This document shows, in pieces, positions 1 through 8,100 of a stretch of DNA of 64,000 nt; the first letter of the stretch is position 1, and every line of letters begins with the position of its first letter. Both the position numbers and the translations under genes were made by a program. Origin of the DNA: RGIG8244 sp045639325 (lineage in GTDB: Bacteria; Verrucomicrobiota; Lentisphaeria; Victivallales; UBA1829); the NCBI GenBank assembly GCA_045639325.1, contig JAZUCU010000040.1:6464-70463 (forward strand), written 5' to 3'. The notes under the pieces are model-generated. The model did no database searches. It saw only the letters and a program-made list of their open reading frames with translations, and had not been told where the DNA came from.

Positions 1-1
1 G

Positions 2-979
2 GCACGGGAACTGATTTCCTCCATGTTCGATCTGCAACAGGAAAACGGCTTTATTCCGTTGAGCGGATGTCCTTATTCTTTCAATGAGGCGTATACACAG
101 CCCCCCGTTCTCGGGTTGGCAATGAAACTGGTCAACGAAGCCGAACCGGCACCGGAATGGATCGCCGGACTTGCACCGAAACTTGCCCGATATCTGGAAT
201 GGCTTTTTGCAAACCGGGATACCGATGGTTACGGCTTGCTGGAATGGGCGATAAGTGCTCATGCCAACTGCCGCAGTGGAGAAAGCGGAATGGATAACTC
301 CCCCCGTTTTGACGGAGCTATTCAATTGGATGCCCCCGACTTCAACGCCTATGTGGCATCCGAATGTGAAATCCTTGCAACATTCCTCCCTGAACAGAAA
401 GCGTATTGGATGGCGCATCATGACCGGATCTGTAAATTGATGAATGAACGTCTCTGGTCGCCGGAACAGAATCTTTATGTGGATTATGATGTCGCAGGAA
501 ACAGACGCACCGATATTCTTTCCAGTGCGGGGTTCCTCCCCCTGTTCTGCGGTGCTCCGACACAGGAACAGGCGAAAAAAATGGCAGCACACTTGACGGA
601 TCCGACAACATTCGGTACGCCGTTGCGTGTTCCCTCTATCGCGGCAAAAAACACAGAAGCCTACAAGAAAGATATGTGGCGCGGTCCGGTATGGACGAAC
701 ATCAATTATCTGATTGCGCTCGGTTTGGAACGGTATGGATTCCATGATCTGGCAAAATCCATTATTCAGGATACATTACGTGATCAGGAAAAATGGTATC
801 TGGAATTTGGTACGTTCTTTGAATTTTATGATGATCGCAAAGAAAACAGCCCCCGCGAACTGGAACGGAAAGGCAAAATGCCGGAAGGTGAATTTCATCC
901 GTTGATGATGCCGTTCCATGATTATGGATGGTCCGGTACGCTCTATCTGGAAATGATTAACCGGCAGGAATGGCGGTGA
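2..979 (+). CDS. GH63-like (alpha/alpha)6-barrel glycosidase, 5' end missing
   Basis: This is the C-terminal part of a glycoside hydrolase resembling GH63 and related GH37/mannosylglycerate-hydrolase-type enzymes. The frame is open to the left edge: seven codons precede the first ATG at 23, so the true start lies outside the window and about 325 residues are visible. The stretch ANRDTDGYGLLEW, followed by ESGMDNSPRFD, is the usual family signature, and its Asp is the likely general acid. WRGPVWTNINYL and the closing HDYGWSG match the end of the barrel. Glu in FEFYDD is a possible base. Substrate cannot be told; GH63-type enzymes cleave alpha-glucosides or alpha-mannosides. A terminator hairpin follows 25 bp after the stop. 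Whether it has a signal peptide is unknown because the N-terminus is missing. Confidence 0.85.
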   Translation, partial: ARELISSMFDLQQENGFIPLSGCPYSFNEAYTQPPVLGLAMKLVNEAEPAPEWIAGLAPKLARYLEWLFANRDTDGYGLLEWAISAHANCRSGESGMDNSPRFDGAIQLDAPDFNAYVASECEILATFLPEQKAYWMAHHDRICKLMNERLWSPEQNLYVDYDVAGNRRTDILSSAGFLPLFCGAPTQEQAKKMAAHLTDPTTFGTPLRVPSIAAKNTEAYKKDMWRGPVWTNINYLIALGLERYGFHDLAKSIIQDTLRDQEKWYLEFGTFFEFYDDRKENSPRELERKGKMPEGEFHPLMMPFHDYGWSGTLYLEMINRQEWR

Positions 980-1004
980 CGACGTTTCTATAGAAATAAT
1001 GCTT

Positions 1005-1037
1005 GGCGGCAGATCCGGAAAGCTGCCGCCTTTTTTT
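1005..1037. terminator. Rho-independent terminator, probably bidirectional
   Basis: Arms GGCGGCAG (1005-1012) and CTGCCGCC (1023-1030) enclose a 10-nt loop and are followed by seven T on the plus strand. It ends the GH63-like gene. It also sits directly after the stop of the small minus-strand gene at 1036, so it may end that operon as well. Confidence 0.85.
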
Positions 1038-1381
1038 ATGCCCGGACGGTTCTTTTCAAAAAGATGGTCTGGGGAGTTTGCGTCAATTCCAATTGTTCCA
1101 GCGTCAGCAAGCCTTTGTCGTCCGCTTCAACAATACCTGTTTTGTCGCCGAAAGAATAAGCGATTTTTTCATGAGGGGCGATTTTGAACTGCTGTAAACG
1201 GCGGAAGGAAACATTATAAAGACCGTGTTTGCGTTTTTTATTTTTCGGATGAATGATTGCAAAGGAATCGGTTTGAGGCTGTTTTGCGCCCCATTCTTCT
1301 ACAGATCCGTGATGAAACAATTCAAGAGTCCGTCCTTTGAGGATACCATCTTTACGCGGAGAAAATTTTTTTTGCAGTCAT
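1036..1381 (-). CDS. Small unknown protein, start separated from frame by an A8 tract
   Basis: Last gene of the pseudopilin/GH20 operon, 27 bp after the GH20 stop. The open frame (stop at 1036-1038) reads to a TGA at 1378-1380 without any ATG; only TTG at 1320 or CTG at 1377 could start it. A well-placed ATG at 1381 begins MTAKK and then meets eight A (minus strand, 1373-1366), after which it is one base out of register and stops early. Nine A would give a clean protein of about 115 residues starting MTAKKKFSPRKDGILKGR. The protein is basic, rich in Lys and Arg near the N-terminus, has no signal peptide and no fold I recognise. It may be a homopolymer sequencing error, a decayed gene, phase variation or polymerase slippage. 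Confidence 0.5.
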
Positions 1382-1408
1382 AACTGTTTCTCTTTTGAAA
1401 TTCGATTT

Positions 1409-4282
1409 TTATTTCTGATGCTCTGTAACGCCAAGAACAACCAGACCGGCATTCGCAGCGAATCCCTGAGCGGCGATTTCCATGTATGTCAGCGGAGAAT
1501 CACTGAAGATTTCAACGGCAATCACAGGGGCAATACCTGCCTGCTGTAATTCATCCTGCCATGGAAGATAGTAAAGTACATTCTTCCTTTGATGATAGCC
1601 GGAAATATGCCAGCGGAAACTGTCAACAGAATCCGTAATCTTCTTGCCGTCAGCTGTCTTTGCAGTAATAAGTGCAACAGGACTGAATTTTTCAATAAAG
1701 CCGGAGGCCTGCAGATAAATCACTGCGCAGTTCCGTTTGCCGGAAAGTTTGATGGTGATTTTGCCGGATGCCGGGGTGCCGGGAACTTTCTTATAGAAAT
1801 CCAATTTTGCACCGGATTTGATCAACGGTGCCAGCATATTGGAATTCCGATACAAGTGGCGGGTATTATCGTAAAGTCTCATACCGTGACGGGAAAGCGT
1901 CAGACAATCCTTTAGGATCGGGAAGTTTCCGATTGTGGGCAAAGCGTCGCGATTACTGAAACGGGCATCGGTAAGCTGTACGACATCACCTTTGAGAGCA
2001 AACTCAGTCCCATAGATGTTGGATCTGGTCGATTTGCCCCATGCCGGAGTGTAAATGACAAGTTCCTGCGCTCCCCGTGCTTTATTGAGTCCGTTTTTCG
2101 TAAAACTGATTGGAACAGGACTGCCCTTGATACCAAAGGAATAGTTTTTCAACTCTCCTGACTTGCACAATGCAATTAAGTCGGGAACTGTAATGACTTT
2201 TTCGTATTCGGATTTACCCTGGAATACTTTCGCTTGCGAGAAATCAACCGGGATCCCGGAATCTTCTTTGCAAACAGCCTGCAATTGCTTCATTGTGTTC
2301 TGATCCGCAGGAATGCCGCCGGAAAGTTCGGCAAAGACTGTATTTTTTGCCGCGATTTTCGTGTTGCGGGAATAGAAAAGTTGATCGCAATAATTGTTCA
2401 AGCGGTGTTGCTGATAAGGTTTTGCATAGGGATTCCATGCATATTCTGCAATGGCAGGGAGTCCGTTATTCTGCCCCGGTTCAGACCAAATCCCGGCAAA
2501 CACTTTTGCCCCGTATTTGTGTCCTTCCGTAATCAGCAGACGAGTCGGTTCCGGATCATACCAAGGCATGACCCACAAATCTTTGAAGCCTTTCGAATGA
2601 AACTTGCCCAACCATTTCAACGGGCTGAAATCATAACGCCAGTAACAGATCGAGACATTTTTATCGACCATATCCAGTAATTTTTCTGCGTCTTTCGGTC
2701 CATTGGATTCTTCTCCCGGAGTGCGTGCGGGAACCCACATATCCTGACAGACAATGATCTTTGCTCCGCGTTTTTCTGCATATTTTGCAGTGCGGTTCAG
2801 AAATTCGGAATAGAAATCAATACATTTTTTTCCGGTATACTTTTCCAGCATTGGTGTTTCGGTAAAAAATTCATCCGAACGGATCATGATATATTCCGGA
2901 TTGTTAAAGACTTCGCAAATTTCATCCAGAACTTCAAAGAAAATTTTGTAGAACTGGGGATGTCCCACATTCATTGCAGCCGCTTTTACGAGAGCTCCAT
3001 TGATATTCGGGACTTTTTCCTGGCTGATCGGAAAAATCTGATATCCGCTTTTGTAATGTCCGATGGCACTGGTCATGGGATAAACTTTCATTCCCAAACC
3101 GGAAGCATAGGCGATTATTTTTTTGATTTCTTCCTGCGTATGAGAACGGAAGTTTCTCCAAACCAATTCAGGGTGCTTTTTCAATTCCATCCGCCCGCCG
3201 AAGTTGATGAATATGGTATTGTAGCCGAGCATTGCCGCAACGTCAATATGACGATAATATAATTTTCGCCAATCTTTCAACGTTTTGAGGGCAGGGGAAG
3301 CACCTTCGATCTGCAACATGAATGCACGGTCAGCAATCACGGGGAAATCTTTCATTTCAATTGCCGGAAAGGCAAAACCTTTTTCGGGAACGTTTTTGAC
3401 CTGTTTTGATTCTACAATACCCATCAATCTGCCTGTGCCACGGAAGAAGCCTTCCCGGGTTGCCGCTTTGATGGCGATCCCATCTTTTCCGATGGTCAAT
3501 TCATAATATTCTTGGGAACGATCTTTTTTTGCTGCAAGAGTCTGATAGGAAATCTTCATGGCGTCTTTTCCGGAAGCGGCACATTCCCAGCCGAGAACCC
3601 GTTTCATCCCGGCTGCGAGCCAGTTCAAAGAAGATTCCGGAACAGCGGCTTTGTTTTCAATATAAAATTTGTTACCTGCATATACGACTTCGCCGTTGTT
3701 TTTACATTCCACCGGAGTGGGGATAAAAGCATCTTTGGATTCTGCTTTGTCACTGTAGCGGTACAAATCTGCTTTGACATCGGTAATATATAATTCGGAA
3801 TCTTTTACAGCGTAAAAATCAAGCAGAATAAATGACGTCTTTTTGAGATGGGTGTTGTAGATCTGAAAATCCATAACAACTTGTTGCCAGTTCGGAGTAA
3901 GTGTGACAGGATCATGTTTTCTTGAATTGGTCCAGCGTCTGTTACCGTCGAGAGTCTGTATGCCGAATGTAAATTTGCCTGATCCTTTGACTTTCGCAGT
4001 CACGACAACACGGTCACCGCTGACAGCCGGAAATCTTCCTCTGGTTGCCCAGGAGAATCCACTTTTACCTTTGATTTCCGAAAAATGGATGACGTTTTTT
4101 CCGTTTTCTTTGGTGATTGCAACTTTCGGGGCAGGTTGAAATGCTGCGCCTTTATGGTTCACCCAAGCCGTGCACATGCCTTTATGATTGAGTTTTTCAA
4201 AGCCGATATCCAAAGACTGTTTTTCCGCCATAAGAGTGGAAATAGAGAACAGCAGCAAACAAAGGATGATATGTTTCTTCAT
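1409..4282 (-). CDS. Secreted GH20-like beta-N-acetylhexosaminidase family protein
   Basis: A 957-residue protein with a Sec signal peptide (MKKHIILCLLLFSIS...LMA). The start is ATG 4282, with GGAAAG about 10 bases upstream; a TTG six codons earlier is less likely. Domain order: beta-sandwich module (about 84-175), GH20b-type N-terminal domain (about 195-310), then a TIM barrel from about 325. The adjacent Asp470-Glu471 in IRSDEFF fits the catalytic D-E pair of GH20, although the usual HxGGDE context is replaced. A C-terminal region of about 300 residues is beta-rich. GH20 enzymes remove terminal N-acetylhexosamine with substrate-assisted catalysis; the real substrate here is unknown. It is preceded by a pseudopilin gene 18 bp upstream and followed by the small A8 gene. 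Confidence 0.8.
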   Translation of the reverse strand: MKKHIILCLLLFSISTLMAEKQSLDIGFEKLNHKGMCTAWVNHKGAAFQPAPKVAITKENGKNVIHFSEIKGKSGFSWATRGRFPAVSGDRVVVTAKVKGSGKFTFGIQTLDGNRRWTNSRKHDPVTLTPNWQQVVMDFQIYNTHLKKTSFILLDFYAVKDSELYITDVKADLYRYSDKAESKDAFIPTPVECKNNGEVVYAGNKFYIENKAAVPESSLNWLAAGMKRVLGWECAASGKDAMKISYQTLAAKKDRSQEYYELTIGKDGIAIKAATREGFFRGTGRLMGIVESKQVKNVPEKGFAFPAIEMKDFPVIADRAFMLQIEGASPALKTLKDWRKLYYRHIDVAAMLGYNTIFINFGGRMELKKHPELVWRNFRSHTQEEIKKIIAYASGLGMKVYPMTSAIGHYKSGYQIFPISQEKVPNINGALVKAAAMNVGHPQFYKIFFEVLDEICEVFNNPEYIMIRSDEFFTETPMLEKYTGKKCIDFYSEFLNRTAKYAEKRGAKIIVCQDMWVPARTPGEESNGPKDAEKLLDMVDKNVSICYWRYDFSPLKWLGKFHSKGFKDLWVMPWYDPEPTRLLITEGHKYGAKVFAGIWSEPGQNNGLPAIAEYAWNPYAKPYQQHRLNNYCDQLFYSRNTKIAAKNTVFAELSGGIPADQNTMKQLQAVCKEDSGIPVDFSQAKVFQGKSEYEKVITVPDLIALCKSGELKNYSFGIKGSPVPISFTKNGLNKARGAQELVIYTPAWGKSTRSNIYGTEFALKGDVVQLTDARFSNRDALPTIGNFPILKDCLTLSRHGMRLYDNTRHLYRNSNMLAPLIKSGAKLDFYKKVPGTPASGKITIKLSGKRNCAVIYLQASGFIEKFSPVALITAKTADGKKITDSVDSFRWHISGYHQRKNVLYYLPWQDELQQAGIAPVIAVEIFSDSPLTYMEIAAQGFAANAGLVVLGVTEHQK

Positions 4283-4300
4283 ACAACACGCACTTTCCAA

Positions 4301-4987
4301 TTACGGAATGAAATCCAGTTTTTCAATTTTTGTTGCATCAAAATTACGCCAGTAAATCAAGCTGCCGCTTGCCTCTGCAATTTCTCTGCCTTTTGAAACG
4401 TGTCCATCCCCCATGGCTAAATTTGCCGTCCCCTGATGACGGAAAGAAAGGTAGCGAATCGGAGAACCTGCCTTTGTATAATTAATTGCAAAAGGTACAC
4501 CGCAACCTTCGTTCGCACTGGAAGAGGAATCGCCAAACAGGATTTTTCTGGAAGGCTTTTTTACATCAACAATTTTTTTCGGTGATGGTTTTCCTCCAAC
4601 AAATTCCACACTGATGATTTTGATATTTACTCCGTAAGAAACCCGGTTGTAATGAAAATAGTTGTCAACAGTATATGCCTGTCCGTCAATAGGCTTTGTT
4701 TTCATGCGGCATTCTGTGAAAACCTTTTTATCATTTACATAATCGTTCAAGCGCACAAACCATTGCGGTGCAAGCCAACCATCAACAATTGCACAAGGAA
4801 CATGATCATCATTATCATGCATATACTGCACATTTGCCATGCCAACCTGACGGATGTTATTCTGACAGGATGAGGTACTGGCAGACGCCCGAGCATTGCC
4901 TAATGCCGGTAATAACATTGCTGCAAGGATTGCGATGATCGCGATTACAACGAGCAACTCTATCAAGGTGAAGTGTTTTTTTGTCAT
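4301..4987 (-). CDS. Prepilin-like protein with H-X9-DG motif (pseudopilin A)
   Basis: About 228 residues. ATG 4987 is preferred over ATG 5002 because GGAGAAG lies seven bases before it. The N-terminus has a short basic lead, FTLIELLVV, and a long hydrophobic helix, as in type II secretion/type IV pseudopilins, with the conserved Glu5. The residue before the Phe is His, not the Gly normally needed for prepilin peptidase. The C-terminal motif FRHQGTANLAMGDGH is the H-X9-DG signature of the large PVC pseudopilin family. The gene lies 18 bp upstream of the secreted GH20-like gene, and the two are almost certainly co-transcribed. Role inferred: membrane-tethered or secretion-linked partner of the enzyme. 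Confidence 0.9.
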   Translation of the reverse strand: MTKKHFTLIELLVVIAIIAILAAMLLPALGNARASASTSSCQNNIRQVGMANVQYMHDNDDHVPCAIVDGWLAPQWFVRLNDYVNDKKVFTECRMKTKPIDGQAYTVDNYFHYNRVSYGVNIKIISVEFVGGKPSPKKIVDVKKPSRKILFGDSSSSANEGCGVPFAINYTKAGSPIRYLSFRHQGTANLAMGDGHVSKGREIAEASGSLIYWRNFDATKIEKLDFIP

Positions 4988-5125
4988 ATTTTTCTTCTCC
5001 ATATGTTATTATCTTTTGATTAAAATACTGAACATGTTATGTACTATATAACTGTAAGTTCTTTTTTGCAAATGGTGGATGAAATTTTTTTTGCAAAATT
5101 ATTTCAGTATACGACATTGAAAAAA

Positions 5126-5163
5126 AAGGCTGTCCGGTTGGCTTTCCGGACAGCCTTTTTTTT
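5126..5163. terminator. Strong Rho-independent terminator
   Basis: A 12-bp perfect stem, AAGGCTGTCCGG (5126-5137) with CCGGACAGCCTT (5146-5157), and T runs on both sides. It lies just after the AIDA-repeat gene on the minus strand and is its likely terminator. Confidence 0.9.
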
Positions 5164-5181
5164 GGAATGTGATCGCTGGTA

Positions 5182-8100
5182 TTATGCCAGTGTTACTGCG
5201 TGCGAGATTGCTCCGTTGGAAATCATCCAGCCGTGATAAGTTTCCGTTGCTGCGTTCAACACAACAATATCATCCGTGCCGTCATTGTTGAGGTCCGCAA
5301 TTCCGGCAATTTCTTCGTTGACTCCAAGGTTGCCGAACCAGAAGTTTTCTGCACGCTGACCGTTCGCCATCTGCCAGCCTGCCACACCGGTGCCATCGGA
5401 CAACAGAACATCATCAATGCCGTCACCGTTGAAGTCGCCGGAACCCATGACTTCCCAGCCATCGGTAGCGCAACCTGCGTAGGCAACGGTCGGGGCAGCA
5501 CCGGCTTTGACTGCATTGATATCGCCAGTCAGGAATGTGAAGACGTCGCCGGACCCGGTGATGGTCACGCCATCGACTGTTTTCGGCATGATATTCTGAA
5601 GCATCACGTCATCCACACCGTCGCCGTTGTAATCACCGACTGAGACAACTTCGTACATGTAGTTCTGTGCGTTGATATCGGCAAGATCGGATGTATCACC
5701 TTTCAAGGCATCGCCGGGCTGCCATGTATTGACAAGTGCGCCAAGCCAGCCGTTGAATGTGGTACCATCCGTTTCACGTCCCCAGATCGGGAGACCGTAA
5801 TTGAGGGAGACGGACGCATCACCGAATGCGGGCCCTTGCATGAGTACGCCATGGATGCCGGTACCAGTGAAATCACCGACTGCCAGAATTTCATACCCTT
5901 CGCCGACAACACCCAGACAATACTGTTTGTTGTTGACTTCATCAAAGGATGTCAGATTATTCTGCATGTAGACATAACCGGATTCTTTTTCCTGCCAGAG
6001 CAAACCATCGGTTCCGGATTTATTGAAATCTGCCACACCGACCAATTCCCATTTTGAGGGATCGAGGGTGCCGGAGAGCTGCACTTTCATGTATACATTG
6101 TGAACATATCCGATACCATCAACCGTCAATTCAAACATGCCGCCGACACCATTGAATTTGCCGAATGTAAATACCGGTTCATTTTCAATTACCACGGACC
6201 CGTTAGAAACGGTTAAGGTCAAAGCTCCATCGGTTTTGTTCAATTGATAAGTTACATCGTTATAAGTCAATGCCTTACCATTGACGGTCAGTGAACCGAA
6301 ACAGGTATCTTGTGTACAGATTGAAATTGAATCTGTAAATGTCGATGCGCCTTGTGCCAGTTTATACGTTCCTGCCTCCTGATCGGCAGAAACGGTAATG
6401 GTATAGGTCGGAGCTCCATAAATCAGTGAAAGATTATTGATCAGATAATCATCGGCACTTGTGCGGTCTGCAACAGTAAAGTCGATCATTCCGCCATCAT
6501 AAACATGTACATAAGCACCGGCACCAAGCTGCAGAGAACTGCAATGTTTCCCGCCGGAGTTGATAGCCATGTATCCCCGAGAATTGATTATTGTGTTATC
6601 TGCGGTACCGCTGTTCCAGATGTTCATGATACCGTTGGTGTTGAGGGTTGTGCTGTTGACGGTACCGCCGGAGTAAACATCTATATACCCCAGAGAATTG
6701 ACGACTGTATTATTTGCGGTCCCTCCGGAAGAAACACCCATGCAGCCACGGGTAATGGTATATCCGGAAATAAAAGCATCTTTCATTTCGAATGTCGAAC
6801 CGTTTGATATTCCTTGAACGTATGTATCCGAAGCAACCACAAACAAAAGAGTACCGCCGGACATTGTCGTAATGTTGGTAGCCGTCCCGCCGGAGAAAAT
6901 GCGCATGGAGCCTGCAGAATTTATTGTTGTACTGTTTGCTGTACCGCCGGAGGAAACATAAACATATCCCATGGAATCAATGGTTGTGTTGTTTGCTGTC
7001 CCCCCGGACCCTATATGCACCCAGGCAGAATGGAGGGTTGTGTGGTTTGCCGTCCCGCCGGATTTGACCGCGAGAATACCCATGGATTTGATGATTGTAT
7101 TATCCGCAATTCCACCTTCAATACTCATGTAACCGTTGTTATTAATGACAGTATCGCTTGCTGTACCGCCTTTCCAGATTGTGAAATAGCCCCCGGCATT
7201 GAGGGTTGTGCTGTTAGCTGTTCCATCAGAACTGACATCGGCGCTGCCCCCGGAATTGATCGTTGTGCTGTTGGCTGTTCCATCGCTGCAAATATTTATG
7301 GAACCTCTTGCATTGATGATTGTGCTATTGGCTGTACCACCGGAGATGTACATGGCGCCAAAGTAATTGACGGTAGTGCTGTTCGCCGTTCCGCCACTGG
7401 AAACAAACATGGAGTCGTTCCCGCCGGAAACAATTGTTTCTCCGGTAAAATCTGTTCCCTGTTTGACAAGACTACCACTGGAATAGATTTTTACCTGACT
7501 GCCGCCTGCGGATGAACCATCGCTGATAACCAACTGCAAATTGCCGCTGCTCTGTACCAGAGAATATGTCTTACTTTCGTATGTCAAAGCTGCTCCATTG
7601 ACGGTCAATGAACCGAAACAGGTATCTTGTGTACAGATTGAAATTGAATCTGTAAATGTCGATGCGCCTTGTGCCAGTTTATACGTTCCTGCCTCCTGAT
7701 CGGCTGAAACGGTAATGGTATAAGTCGGAGCACCTTTAATCAAAGCGAGATTGTTGATCAGATAATCATCAGTTTTTGTCCGGTCTGCAACGGTAAAGTC
7801 GATGATTGCTCCGGAATCAGCATCGACATACGCTCCGGATTCGATTTGCAAAGTTCCACAATGTTTACCGTCGGATCTGATATACATGGATCCGTTGGAA
7901 TTGACGGTTGTGTCGTTTGCCGTTGCGCCGGAGGAGATGTCCATCCAGCCCCCGTAATTGACGGTTGTACTGTTCGCTGTCCCGCCGGAGTCGATCCATA
8001 CGTAACCGCTGGAATTGATGATCGTGTTGTTCGCCGTTGCGCCGGAAGAGATGAACAAATGGCTTCTGGATTTGACGATTGTGTCGTTCGCCGTTCCGCC

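Noticed and set aside
6814..7515. Cys-rich repeated protein on the plus strand of the AIDA gene
   Set aside because: The apparent repeats are the reverse complement of the AIDA repeats; no start signals.
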